This document shows, piece after piece, positions 22,211 through 36,400 of a stretch of 64,000 bases of DNA. The stretch comes from Gonocerus acuteangulatus (Eukaryota > Arthropoda > Insecta > Hemiptera > Coreidae), in assembly GCA_946811695.1 (NCBI GenBank), contig OX328127.1:51402274-51466273 (forward strand). Direction: 5' to 3'. The stretch's first letter is position 1. Each line of letters starts with the position of its first letter. The notes beneath the pieces are model-generated. The model was given only the letters and a program-made list of their open reading frames with translations, searched no databases and was not told the DNA's origin. Position numbers and translations under genes: made by a program.

Positions 22211-23625
22211 CAGTGGCTCACAGCCAAAATGATGCAAGATATTTACTTAAAAAAAATATATATATTCAATACCAACCCACAATTTATTCTGAAAATCTGT
22301 GTTTACAAAAATACAGTAGGATCATCAGGCTAGAACATACAATAGTTAAAAATTTATTTGAGATCAAATCTTAAGATTAAACAAAAACATTATAAATTAA
22401 TATACATTTCTAAGGCCACAATGAAAATGATGCAAAATGGAAAACGTCCAAAAATTGAAAAAATATTTTAAATTTTATTACTTTTTAGCTAATCCTTTAT
22501 TATTATTTATCACATTCATACAATTGAGCATGAATTGGACAAGCACGTCTTCTTGGCACGTCTTTATGAGATATTCTTGGTTGGATATTTTATGTTTCCT
22601 CACTTCTGTTTCTAATTAACTTCATAAATTCTTTATGATGTTGAGGTCTAGTGATTGGAGGAGTGATTTTATAGTTTTGGCGATATTATATGAACCCATT
22701 GTTTTGCGAGAAGAAGAATGCTTGGGATCGTTATGTCCATAAAAAGCAAAATAATTTATTATTCCGAACTTGGTTGCAATATTTTCTTCAGGATGTCACA
22801 ATATTAATGTTTCTCCATTGTTTCCTCAATAAAATGATGATATCCTACCGTCGAAGCAGCCATACACCTCCTAACCATAACATGATCACCGCAATGTTTG
22901 ATGTTCAGGCGAAGATTATTTTCATGGAGTTCTTCATTTGCCTTTCTCCAGTCAAAATTTGTTCTATCAGAGCCAAACAAAGTGAATTTTGACTTATCCA
23001 AAAACAAAACAGTTCTCCAGGAGTCCATCTCTTCTTTAAATAATTCTTGGGAGAAATAATTTGAATCTTTTTATATTTTTCGTTGATGTAAGAATTTTGC
23101 CTTGCAACTCCACAATTGTATTGCCTTTATTTTTTAAGATTCTTTGAATGGTTTCAGCACACACCGTTTTATTTAATCGTTTTTTAACTAATGTAGCCTA
23201 CTTTGCAGCACTTAATTTTGAATTATTTTTTATTTGCTACATAATCCAACGTTTGTCATTGCCGGTAACACATTTCTTTTGTAATGACTCTAGATTTTCT
23301 TATTATTCTGTTTTCTTTTTTAAAACGTTCAGTTATATGTTGAATTGCCGCATAAATCCTATTGATAATAGAGGCGATTTCATGTTGTTTTGCCCATTTT
23401 AAATTTGTTAATCACGATTTCCCGTTCAGGAATAGTTGTATGCGTACCAAATTTAAGCAAATGGTCGAACAAGACTGATTACTTGTATTCATATTGTTTA
23501 TTTTCTGTTTTATTAAAAGAATGAAAAGTAATTAAAATATTAGTAAACTCATGTCCCCAAAAATTGAAGAATACCTATTTTCTAAGCGGAACTAATCTTT
23601 GCATCTTTTTCACTGTGACCTTCAA
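22211..23625 (-). mobile_element. Second Tc1-like transposon
   Basis: The left end is TA|CAGTGGCTCACAGCC with GATGCAAGA. The right end has TTTGCATCTTTTTCACTGTGACC as a worn inverted match, so its exact limit is uncertain. It encloses a Tc1-type transposase fragment. Confidence 0.75.
22804..23028 (-). pseudogene. Tc1-like transposase fragment
   Basis: WRTVLFLDKSKFTLFGSDRT, then NEELHENNLRLNIKHCGDHV and MVRRCMAASTVGYHHFIE are the central Tc1 transposase motifs (usually VLFSDESKF...KHGGGSVMVWGCMA). The first catalytic Asp of the motif is kept but the surroundings are broken. Confidence 0.85.
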
Positions 23626-24312
23626 TTCCTATGAGTTTTAATGAAGATTTTTTCCCTATTTGTATAAATGTTGTAGAGTTGATTTGGTTACCTAAATTCA
23701 ATGTATGACAATGGATCATTATGCCCTAATGTGCATTGTCATTTAAATTGTAACAAATTGAGAACTACAAGCAATAGAAATAGAAATGTTGGTTTACATC
23801 ATTTTGACTGTGAGGCACTGTGTATAAGTCTAATATTTGTATGTAGCTATTCAGAATTAGTAGGGACATGTGGGACCAGGGACCATATATTAGGTAACCA
23901 GTAAACTTGAGCAATATCTTTGCTAGTTAACAGTTGATGAATATTTCTGTAAGTTCAATCTTTGGAATTCCAAGTATTGTACTTTTCTTAGTGCAAATTG
24001 AAAATAAGTGGAAATAGATTTGAATGTTATTTCAGCTCTGAAAAATCAAGGCTCTCTCTGTTTTAATGTACTATTTATTCTTTCAAATATATTTACTTTC
24101 AATAATTTTTATGGAGTATAATTTCCATCATATAATATTTAAACGTGATATTATATTCTTAATCCACTTTAGATATATTTATCATAAATCATATTCATAT
24201 TCATTACTAGAACCTAGATTAAGATTTGTTGGAGTAGTATATCTTACTCTCGGTCTTTATCATCGCACACAGTGGACACAGATTGATATGAAATTGTATT
24301 TTCTTGTTTTAG
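23626..24312 (+). promoter_or_regulatory. Sequence before the Spt5 start exon; acceptor at its end
   Basis: The last bases (tttcttgttttag, AG 24311-24312) form a strong 3' splice site directly before the start exon. Spt5 therefore has an upstream untranslated exon that I could not place. No promoter motif is convincing. Confidence 0.5.
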
Positions 24313-24313
24313 A

Positions 24314-24457
24314 ATGTCTGATTATGACAGCGATCAAGGAAGCGAGGCAGGTAGTTATCAAGGAAGTGAGGTTGGAGACAGTGACGCAGGGAGCGTTGCT
24401 GGAAGTGGTGCTGGGAGTGTAGCTGGAAGTGGCAGGGGTAGTGAAAGTGAAACAGAG
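24314..24457 (+). CDS. Spt5: Spt5 coding exon 1 (start codon, Ser/Gly/acidic N-terminus)
   Basis: The exon begins at 24313 after a strong acceptor (ttcttgttttag) and the ATG follows one base later. It encodes 48 residues beginning [14 protein letters not shown], low complexity in Ser, Gly, Glu and Asp, as in the acidic N-terminus of animal Spt5. The donor is GAG|gtggaa and the phase is 0. The start is chosen because it is the first ATG after the acceptor and opens the MSD/E-type N-terminus seen in other Spt5 proteins. Confidence 0.9.
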
Positions 24458-27400
24458 GTGGAATTTTCTTTTTGCATTATTATAATTATATATTCAACCC
24501 TGAAGTGACTTATTAACCCATTTGTTGCTGAGCACTGCAAGGGTTGACCTTGACCGGGTGCTACCGGGCTGAGGCCTCAACAATCACCACTGCTGGGTTC
24601 TTTTTGTCAAATTACAATTACAAATAAAAAAATAGCATCCCCATTTTTTCATGTGGTCTTTGGACCGGCATTGCTATAGTTTTATAAAGGGTCTAGTAAT
24701 TCCACAGGTATACAAAAAGTCTGAGGGCTAACAGTCATAAAGCTTGCAAAGTTTGAAAAGGTGCCTACACTGTCTATAAGCCGAGACACATTAATGTGGG
24801 ACAGGCATACTGTGGGAGGGGGGGGGGATGATTAAAAATGGAACAAATCAGAAGAAAAATGGTGAGTTTTAAGTCACAAATAGTAGAGGGACTGGCTGCT
24901 GGCTGCGCTGTGCAAGTACTTCCAGCGTTTGCTCACAGATTACAGTTAATATACTTCTCACTTCTTTGACACTTGGGCGTAGTAGTCAAAACGTTTGATT
25001 GTAGTAAAGTAACCGATTCATAAAAGATTCTTAAAAACATAAATTCATTACTTTTTACATCTTACAGCCATTTCCGGGACATTGATATAACTGTGCGGGA
25101 CACCGGGACAAGAGCAAAATACCGGGACTGTCTCGGTCAAACCGGACTTATGGCAAGCCTATCTATAAGTCTGCTAGTTAATTTAGATACTACTAGAGCC
25201 ACATAATTATGTGAGTGCAGCAGTTGTTCAGGGTCACATACCTGTGTCACTGGAGGGACACTGCCTTATCGCTGTGTTCTTAGCACCAGGAGCACGCCAG
25301 CCCAGCGCACAGATCTTTGTTAGTAGTGCAAACGGGTTAATCATAGTTGTGTACTGAGATCACATTACACTCAGTGAATGATTATATCTTTTATTGTTGT
25401 CATTTGTAAGTAGATATTGGATTTTCACATGATTCAAAACCCGTCCCAGCCCTTTAATCATTAATTCATTTATGAATAGCTAAAATTTCTTAATGTATAT
25501 AATATCGCTATTGTGTAACCGGGGCTGTTGCTGATTTGAGTTCCCAAATTATAGATAAGTCTTAAAAGACACAGCAAGTAGACTATAAACAACCCAGTGA
25601 CTTAGCACAGAGATGGGTATAATTTTATTCAAAAATAAAAAAAACGAATTTATTGGTACTTCACTTATTTGTAAATACAAAAAAATAAATAAATGCGCGC
25701 AATAAAAATAAATGTGCAAAAATAGAAGGTGGTATTAGGAAGGATATAGAAAGTAGTATTCGGAAGGATATTGAAGGTGGTACTTGGAAAGATATTGAAG
25801 GTGGTACTTGGAAGGATATAGAAGTTGATATTAGGAAGGATATAGAAGGTGTGGTATTAGTCATTGAATTAGTAGATAGTGGAGGGAGTGCTATCTATAT
25901 TCCAATGTTAAAAAAATGCAGATCTAAAATCGGCCATTTTAGTGTGATCAGTGACGCACAAAAATTTGAATCTGAATATGATTGTAAACAAACAATAAAC
26001 TTAAACGAATATATCTATATATTTGTTTAACCCTTAACTTACAGTGGGTGGTGCGGGCTGGCCGATCCTGTAGTATGGCAATCTCTCTACCTGCCCGGGC
26101 CCTAATTACGAAGCTATTCTCGCTCTCCTCTATATTTGTGTGAGAACAATCATATAATTTCCTCCCTCATTTTATAATTTTATTATTCATTTACGTTTTC
26201 TTTTAGCTCTAAATATTTAGGTTGAATTATATAATTAGTTGCTCCAATAAATATTTTTTATTGTCTATATTTTTTAGTATGAAAAATATTATTTTTTTAT
26301 GATACAGTAACTAATCAATGAAGCTAAATAAATAAATAGCCTCTTTTTTTTTTATTAAAACAATGAAAAACCAATATCCTTTTCGATTTAGATCGAACAC
26401 TGGCGATGTTAATTTTTAGGAGCCCGGCCCAGGTATCCATAATCCGTAGCTCTCTCGACACAAATAGTTAACTTTTCCGACAACTAGTAGTAAAAGAAAT
26501 AGCTAAAGCTGTCTTCAGTCCTTGCTTAATAGCCCCAAGGTCAAACACCTGGAAAAGTTAGCCGTAGGGTGCCGGTAAACGAGAGAGGAGGTTTGGACTG
26601 CTGTAGAAGTCCTTCGTTCCAGGGGCACGGCAGCTCTCGACTGCTGTACAAGTCCTTCGTTCCAGGGGCACGGCAAACTTCGACCTCTACAGAAGTCTTT
26701 AATAAGGAAAGGGTGTGTCCTACTAACTCAATGGTATTAAGAAGGATATAGGGATGGTATATTAGAATTATATAGAGGGTGGTATTAGGAAGGATATTGA
26801 AGATGATAATAGGAAGGATTATTATCTGGAAGACGGATTGCCTTTCCTGAATGTAAAAGTAGAGAAGATTGATGAGCAGTTCATTCAGTGTACAGAAAAC
26901 CCACTCATACTGATAAATATTTAAACACAGCTTCTCATCAACAACCAGTGCTGAAAAATACTGATGGGTAGAGCTATTACAGTTTCACAACCAAACCATT
27001 TAAAAAAAAGAGGGACACTTGAGATTAGCTCTAAGAAAAAATGGGTACACAGATAAAGCTCTCAGGAAGCATATCAAATAAGCAAAAAGATAAAGGGAGC
27101 CCACTGAAAAGGGAGTACAGGAAGATTCAAACAAGAAGAAAATAATCCTGCCTTACATGTTGAGACAGAGATGATAGCCAATACTGTAAAGAAATACGAT
27201 ATCAAGACTATTAATACCACTAAGTGCGAAATCAGTGAAATGGTGAATAACCCTAAGGATTATAAATAAAGAATTGTGGAACACGAAGAATGTTAAAAAC
27301 AACGAGCAAAACTAAAGGCGAAACGAGTCCAGCTGTAAACCACCAATCAGAATCGAGCAAGAGTGGAACTGACCACTCGGAATCATGGATGAACAGACTA

Positions 27401-30400
27401 GGCCCATAGAACTGCATGAAAACAGACCCTTATACCGGATAAACCAGGCGAACATCCTCATTCTTTGACTTAACCTCGAGGAAGTTAGCAGCATGACTAA
27501 TGGGTGAAACAGATGGTGACTTGGTCAATAATCGAAGATCATAATGTTTGTAACAATATAAAAGTGTTGGTTATGTTTCGAGTTTAGGAAGTAAGAGAAT
27601 AAATAAAAAAATCAGTCCCGTAACAGGCCACAAGGGCCCAGAGGGGCAGATACTGTAGAGGTATCTGATTCTTGACCATACGGCACACTAGGGAGATAGT
27701 GTGGTCAACACTATGCTCCGGCCGCCTGATTTTCCCCTTGGCTGCTTCGACTGCTAGAGTCATTAGCACCCAAGGTACCCATTATTAATTAAATTAATTA
27801 AAGGCTGGGTGAGCCTACGGACGATCTGGGACCCCAAATACAACCCTCGAACGGCAGCACTAGAAGAAAAAATCTTTAGTGCGCGCTCGGGTTTTGAACC
27901 TGGTCCTCCAGTTCATTAGTCGAGTGCTCTACCACTGAGCTAACCTCATCCCCAGTAAGAGAATAAGAATAAGCAATTAGGGAATAGTTGGGATTCGGCT
28001 ATAAGAATATTTTATTTACCTACATGGGCTGTTTTGAGATTTTTCTTAAAAATGTAATTTTTGACAGGGCAATCTCATTTGGAGAAATTGGTGCTTACAA
28101 TTATAATGTGTCAGTTTCGTTCATTTCACAATTTTTTTTTTTTTTTTTTTTGTCTCTGTTTGCCTCAGTTTTTAATTGGATGTTGTTGTTTTTAATTGCA
28201 AATAGCATGGAAATTTTGTTCAGTAAAACATTTCAAGTAAATGAGAACTTCATCTGAATTTATTGCCCTTTGTAATGGGTTTGTCTTTAAAATAATCAAA
28301 AGTCTAGGAGATGGAGTGAGTTATTTCCACTTGGAGTGGTTTATTGCCAGTAATCTGTGCAGTTAAACGCCTAAAATCTTGGTTTTCTTCAAGGTTGGAA
28401 TAGGTTTTTATGTTTTTCACAAAATATTCAAACAAAACATTAACTTTATCTATTCCAAATGACACTAGGGATAAGAATGTTATGGAAACACTTCTAAAAT
28501 GTAGACATTTTTTAATTATGAAGTGAAATGGAATAGACTTAACATTTTTATTCAGTCATGTAAAGTAATTCCAATGGACCATAACATCTTCTTAGCAAAA
28601 TTAATTGAAATAACGTGGCATTTGGGCCTATTCATAATTAGAAAAATTGATATTCTTTATTATGAATCGTCTTTAAAATATTATTGATATTTTGAAAATG
28701 AAATAAATACCTCATTGTATTTATGTTCCTCAAACTAACAATGAAATTGGGAGCATATCCAAAGAAATATTGATTACTTATGGCAGTTTCTCCATATCCA
28801 TGACTTTCAAATGGTGCCTGTTATTATTGCCTAGGTTCTGATGTGAATAAGTATTTAAAAGATTACCTTTCACATTGGGTTTTTGCAGTATTCAAAATAA
28901 CAATTTTGAATGGGTTGCTGGCAGTAAAAACATTTAACTAAAATAGTTATTTATGGGAAAATGGAGGATTAAGAGGGGATGGGGGGGGGGAGGTGACCTT
29001 GACAAGTGCTGCTGTCCTTTGGATTCTGCAGAGCTATAGGTTATAACATATAGTTTATGCATCCATTTAGAGATGAACGTGTAATAGTCATCAGAAATTT
29101 ATTATAGTTTAAAAATGGACAAAAATATTCTTTGCTTGTATATAAATACTATGAGGCAATATTATAAATCATTAAAAACTAAGAATAAGGTTAAAATAAT
29201 TCCATTAATATTACATTTTTGTCTAATATTCTGTTCCAATCTTATTTGTAATCATTTGTTTCCTTAGGTGAGAAGTCGAAATGCAAGTCGTTCCAGATCA
29301 AGAAGTAGAAGTAGAAGCAGAAGTCGAAGTAGAAGTCAGAGCAGAAGTCGGAGTCGAAGTGTTAGCGGAAGCAGGAGTGGAAGTGGGTCAGAGGCAGAAG
29401 AAGATAATAGGTTAGTATTTCCACAGATAGAACATAAAATTATTTTTAAAAATGGATATAAATTATCTAATTATTTTGTTTTTTAGGGTCGAAAAATCTG
29501 CTAGCGAAGAAGAACCAGAAGGAGAAGATTTAAATTCAGATGTTGAAGAAGAGGACGAAGATGTGAGTTCTGTTACTTTATTGAAAAATTATAATTGACT
29601 TCTTTTATATGTTTTAAGAATAACAATTTGAAAGTACGTAATTTCTTGTACGTTGTTTCAATTTATATTAACAATCCCAATCTCTGAAGCATATTAACTA
29701 ATCACTGAAAAATATGTTGCTAAGTAAAATAATTGATTATTCCATTCAGCATATGCAATAAATATGTATTTACTCCATCTATATCGGAAACTTTTGAAAT
29801 TAACCCCAAGGAACAAACTGATTTGATTTTGATGAAATTTAGTAAAAAAAAGAAACAAAAAAAGACACAAAGTCCAATTCTAATTTATCATGGTCTAGGA
29901 AATCAATTGAAAAGAAGTTTCAATGAAAACAAAAGGATGCAACCTAACTGTATTTGATAGCTGACTCACTCAGCTGTCTAGTCAGTCAGTAAATATCTGA
30001 CACAACTTAAAATGAGATGTATTCAAATTAAAATTCATTTTTATATTCATTAACACATTCAATGCCCCTTAAAATTTTAAAACTTTCTACGGAGCCAACT
30101 ATGTTTTACCTTATTTTCATTAATAAATAGCTACTAGTATAATGAGTTGAAATGCATTTTTTATGACACTAACATCCGGTTTGAAGCATGCCCCGGGAGC
30201 CGGGGCGAGGGCACCGTGTGCAGTCTCACCCTGGTAGCCGGGGCATGGGAACCATCTCTAGCCTCACACGGTTACCTGAAATGGTTTGTATAATTGTCTT
30301 TGTTGGGAAATCCATTGAAGAAATACTTATAAAGTGATATTATACCTATGCCCAAGTTAATATAATATACTTTTATTGTATAAATGCACACGCGATGTAG

Positions 30401-33400
30401 GTGTAATATATTTTATGCATTATTACTTTATTATATTTATTTTCAATTTTCCTAACTTATTAGTAAAACCTATTACTATTATTTATTATATATCTTCTGC
30501 TACTAATATCTTACTAACTAACATACTATTCTAACAATTATTTATTCCTATGCTTATACTAACAATAATTACTTATAGGCGTGAAATTCCCTAAAGCAGC
30601 AAATTTGGGCATTGAGTACAGTAATACAGAGTGTTTTCTCTAATTTTCTGTTGTCCGATCAGTTTTTGCATCTCCTAATTGTTTCCCCTTTGTAACCTTT
30701 CGGAGAACTACTGGAACTGAGGTGTTGCACCGACTAATGCTTCTATTATCGCCAACCTCAAGTCATAGAGGCTCATAAATTTGGCAGACCCTCTAAATGT
30801 GTGGTACAAAAAATGTGAATTTAGCAGCATTACTTGAAAAATGAGAAATCTCAATTTTTTCAATTTCTAATTTACGAATCGATTTCTAATTCGTCATCAG
30901 AGGCATTGAAAATTATTTCATGGATTTCCTCTACTATGGAAATAATAGTATTCCGCCTCTTTTCTGTTTTCCATGGTAAAAAAAAAAAAAAGAAGTCTTA
31001 ATTACTCTAAAAATATAAAATGACTCCTGAACATTTTGAAAAAAAAAGTAAATTTCCTTTTTTAGAACTTTTCCTTTTTAGGGTGATACCACAAGAGAAC
31101 ATCGTATCAGAATATTTTATAAGAATGTTCCTAAGTTCTTTCCTCCATTTTTATTATTTAATGATATAAATACTCATAGTTTCGTACCTGAAGGAACAGG
31201 AGTGGCGATAGTACTTTCTGTTGCGCTATGTGGACTAGTTGGCCCGAATGTAGGAGACACTTTTCGGCAGACTCGTCAACGTAGCTTCACTTCCCGTAAA
31301 TCGATTTTCAGTAAACCGATAAATATATTATAAAGATACAAAACATGACACTAAAAGAAATAATTAAATCATAATTAAAGCAATGGCATCTGTTATAACA
31401 GTTATGAAGAGAATTTTTTGTTATGTACATATTTAAAAAAATGACGACTAAAATCCATGACCACTGTTATTTTTTTCCACCACGTCCAGACATTCTGAAA
31501 TCTAAAGAACAATGTTCCACAATAATTAACCGTACTGAATAAATATAAAAAGGTTTTACAAATTTTTATTATTATTATTGTGTACACACGTAAATTTTAA
31601 AGAAATTGTAGAACAAGTAAATTTTTCAGGAACCAATGACATTCCCACAAGACTTGTTCACTTAGCAATGTCCAGAAGCAGTCTAAACCCCCTGCGAGTT
31701 GCTCAGCCTGTGCTAGAGCAATAAAATTGGAGGTAGGAGAAGACCCCTGGCGAAGGTATAGCTCGCCCCGGCTCATGGGTCGTGGGCAGTGAAGGTGTTA
31801 AAACAAAAATTTGTAAAAGTGATTCTATTCATTATAGGAATATTAAATAAAAATAATTAATAGAATAACTAATACAAACAAAAAAGTGAACACAAAACCC
31901 CGAAACAAACATACTTAATTGATTTTTGTAGCATTTAGAAACTTATTAGGCAAGTAATCATTTTGATGATGGAAATGTCATTTGGGAAGTAAATAAAAAC
32001 CAGTTATTCATTTATTTTAATGTGTTGTACCATTATTGCATGCCCTCATTAATTTACATAATTATTTTACATCAATAATACTCAGCAATAATTAAAAATT
32101 AATTCCAACCAAATTTCAAATTTAATTTCCTACCAAAATCAATTTTCGATCACACGACCAAATACATCTCTTCTGTTACGTTTTTGCATCGCTCATTATA
32201 CAAAATTTAGAAACCCCCAGTCATATATTTTCATATGAAAAAATGAATTTATCTATGATTTAAATAATGTTTGGGCAGTTTTATATGTATATTATATATT
32301 TGCATTAATGATATCTAAGAAATTGACAATGATTTTTCCCACTAATGGGGTTTGATAGCTAATTTATTATTTTCATCTAGCTATTTTATTCCCATTTCAT
32401 CAATGTTGGTTCAATTGAAATATTTCCTACATGTTTTTAATTCATCTAAACTAGGATGTCTAAATTTTGGTTACATTTGATTGTTAAGGAAGTATTCGAA
32501 AAAAAAAAAAATCATTAATAAGACATGAAAAGTCTTGGGATCTTTGTTTATTTTCATAAATATCTCGAAAACGGTTAGGAAATAATGGCAAGTGAAAGGT
32601 GGTGACCATTTGGAAGCTTACTAAATTCTCTACTGAATAGGTTCTGAAGCAATGTTCGATGGGGCGATGTCAATTGGAGAAATTAGTGCTTAAAACTTAA
32701 AACAGTGTTAGTTTTATCCTTTTGAACAGGTTTTTGTTTCTGTTTAACTCACTTTTTAATCGTTTTTGATTTAAATTGCATTTAACAGTAAAATGAGTGT
32801 TTTAGTAAAACAAGGAAAGAAAACGAGAAACGTATTGGTAACATTGTTTTCTAGTGCTAACGTTGAGAAGTTGGGTTCAGTTCTTTCTGCATAGGATACT
32901 GTTAGTTTCCTGTTGTGGTGCCTTAAATCTTCCTTCTCTTTGACATTTTATAAACATATGGAAAACTGCTTCTATTCCTTTACTAACCCTTTCCATACGC
33001 AATCTCCTTGCCGTAGTAAAACTCATCTTTTATAATTTTTATTTTTATTTTGGTTACAATGATTATTAACTTTTATTTATGTTGAATTAGTTTGGCGTTT
33101 CAATAATTATTTTTTTGTTGAATAACTTTGTTTAAAAATAAGTTTTAAAAAAGTTATATTATATAGGCACAAGAAAAAAGAAGGTTTTTCTGTTTATCAT
33201 TTGCCCTTTATTTTATGAATAATAAGCAAGGGAATAATATACTCCACAACTACGGCAAAAAGTTTCCCATCTTCCTTTTTGATCCGTGACTTTGTACACT
33301 GGCGGAGCTAAAAACTTATTTTATTTTTATTTTTATTTTTTGTATAAACGTATTTACAAAAACAAAAGGATTATTATAAATATTTACAGTTAATTTAATG

Positions 33401-36400
33401 AATTATTCAATTAAATACGTAATATATTAATCTTATCAATTGAATATTACATTTATTTTTAAATGGAGGAAACGCAATAAAAAAAACAAACGTTTTTTCT
33501 AAATTTAACAAAACTAAATATAAGATCTTAACACTTCAAGATGAAAAGTGAACTAATTTTGCAAAAACAAGTTGTTGGGAATGTACAGAGGTATAAAAAC
33601 AAACGATAATTTGAAGTAGGTTGACCGGGTAAATGGGTGAAGAAGGCAACGAGTTCTAATTCGACTGAAAACGACCAAAAACTTCATTCAAATGCCATCC
33701 AGTAATAGGCAGAAATACTGGAAGTACAATACGGTAACGCTAGATAGCTCTAAAGTCAAGAAATGAGAAGATAAAGAATGCGAGAGATACGCCAAGCTCT
33801 AGACTGCTGTACAAGTCTTGCTTCGACTTCTACACAAGTCCACGGTATGTGGGTCCCGACCGCTCTCGACTGCTGTACAAGTCCACGGTACGGAAAGGGT
33901 TAATGGCACTAGGGATATTAACGGAAACACGCTAACATGTCTCAGTTCCTGCGAGTTGAACTTTTTATCATCAATGGACTGTTTTATCAAGAACTTCTTC
34001 TCTAACAGCATTCGCAAAGGTTGGATTATTACTCCTTTTATTAATTTATATATTGTTAACGTGAAAATATTCCAGTAGGGACCCAGCCCTACTGTTGGTG
34101 TTACTACTGCCCTATTTGACTACGCCTCCCATTTGATGGAATTTAAGGTATTGCACCATGCTTTCGAATCCTGGGGTGACTGTTGGCTTTTCTCTTTGTT
34201 GATAAAAACACAGGATAATTCCCGTCCCGAGTGGTAGCATCACTGCTCGGAGCAGAGAGACGACAGAGTGACTAAAGGCTGAAAACCAGCTGCTTTAATC
34301 TCAGGAATCGGCTTTTTGTGTAGTTCTTCTCCCGAACAGACTCCTCTTCTGGATTTTCCCATTACAGTGGAGTCATTTATACGAATTTGAGGGGGAACAG
34401 AAAATGTTTCGTATAAGTGAATACTTTGTATGGCTGAATAGTACTAGGTTTATTGACTATTTTTAAATAAAATAAATTCTTCATAAAAGTGGATGTTGTA
34501 TATAATTGAATATCACAAAGTGAATAATTCAATACACAGTATTAAATGGAGTTTTGCCAGGGAACAAAAAATTCTTCGTATAACTGAATGTTTTGTATAA
34601 GTAAGTTCTTATAAGTGAGACTCTCCTGTATTACTAACTTAAAAGATGAAATCGTCAATCCCGTACTACCTGAGTGTATGTAATTTGACTGCCTATCCTT
34701 AAAGCTTGTACCACAAAATAATATGTATTATCATTTTTATTTATTTATTTTTTTAAGGAATATGACGAAGAAGAGGACGAAGAAGATGAAGGGCCAAAAA
34801 GCAAAAAGAAAAAGAAAAAAAATGATAGATTTGGTGGTTTCATTATTGATGAAGCTGAAGTAGATGATGAAGTTGAGGAAGATGATGAATGGGAAGATGG
34901 TGCCCAAGAAATAGGCATTGTGGGCAATGAGATGGAAGAACTTGGTCCTACTGCTCGTGAAATTGAAGGAAGGAGGAGGGGCACAACATTGTGGGAGTAA
35001 GTTATTTTGTTTATTTTTTGTCCAATAACATATTCCGATTGAAATATAAATACGAAACATCTTTTCATATAAATATAAATTTAAAACATAATATGAATGT
35101 GTTTTGTGAATTTTAGATATGTTTGGAGGAGACAACAAAATATTTTATTAACAGCCATGGGTAGTTTTGAACTTATTGTTTGTTCCTTAAATATCTCAAA
35201 CTGATTGAGACTTTGAGATAAGCGAGTGAACGGTGCTCATTCAAAACCCTAATAAATTTTGTACAGTTGATATAAAGGGTAAATTTTAATATGACCACCA
35301 TAGTTGGAGAAAACAATAATTGAAGATTAGGAAGTATTGGTTCCGTTTTATTAAAGGCCATGCTTTAAAGTTTCTCTTCTGAGCTTTCCAACTACACCAA
35401 CGATAAGCATTTTATGCTATTACACGCTAAGATGGTATAATTGTTAGTCTGAACTTCTGGTAAATACTAGAGGTACAGATGTTAACGAAATATGCCAATG
35501 AGATATTCTTTTTTTCCTCGTTTGTCCACAAGGCTTTGTTTTCACTTAATTTTTAAAAAGTAGAAACTGAAGTTTTCCTTTCAAGAGATATTTCCTTCAT
35601 TGATTGTTGTAGAGGTATTCATTTAAAGAGAATTTATAATTCACTTGTCATATTTACTTTTTCACTAGCCCAGAAGAAAAAAAAAAAAAAACACTTGTCA
35701 GAAATCTAATGTCACTATTTATTTTTTCTCTCTCAATATTTATGTTTTATTCAATAATATTACAATTTGTAATTTGCATTATTTGAAATATTTTTTAATT
35801 TATTTCCTTTTTAGTTCTCAAAAGGAAGATGAAATAGAAGAATATTTAAGAAAGAAATACGCAGATGAATCTATTGCTGCAAGGCATTTTGGAGATGGAG
35901 GTGAAGATATGTCTGATGAAATTACACAACATACATTGTTGCCTAGTGTAAAGTAGGTATTTTTCATGATTTTCATTTTAACAAATTTGAGGAATATTTT
36001 GGTTTACTTCAAAATAATATTAGTAAAGTATGACCAAATAATATTAGTAAAGTAATGCTCTAATAAATTGATTATATTTTATTCTGAGTAATAATGATTA
36101 TTTTTTTTCATTGGATTTGATGAACATTAAAACTTTGTTTTCTTATTTAAAAAAATCAATTTTAATATTTATTGATTTATGTAATAAGTTTTATTCAAAA
36201 ACAGGAAATGCGCTGTTTATTAAATGAAAATGTTGTTAAAATTATTAATTCCTTAAAAAAAACAATACTTATCAAATTTTCAGGAATCCAAGGTTTATTT
36301 TTTAACTAATGCAATAACCATTAATATTGTATTTATTACTTACTATCACAGAGACCCAAATTTATGGATGGTGAAATGTAGAATTGGTGAAGAAAAGAAT

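Noticed and set aside
24066..24422. 118-codon plus-strand frame across the Spt5 start
   Set aside because: It runs through the splice acceptor in another frame than Spt5; the conserved Spt5 frame explains the region.
34745..35138. 133- and 107-codon minus-strand frames over Spt5 exon 4
   Set aside because: These are antisense shadows of the acidic/Lys exon.
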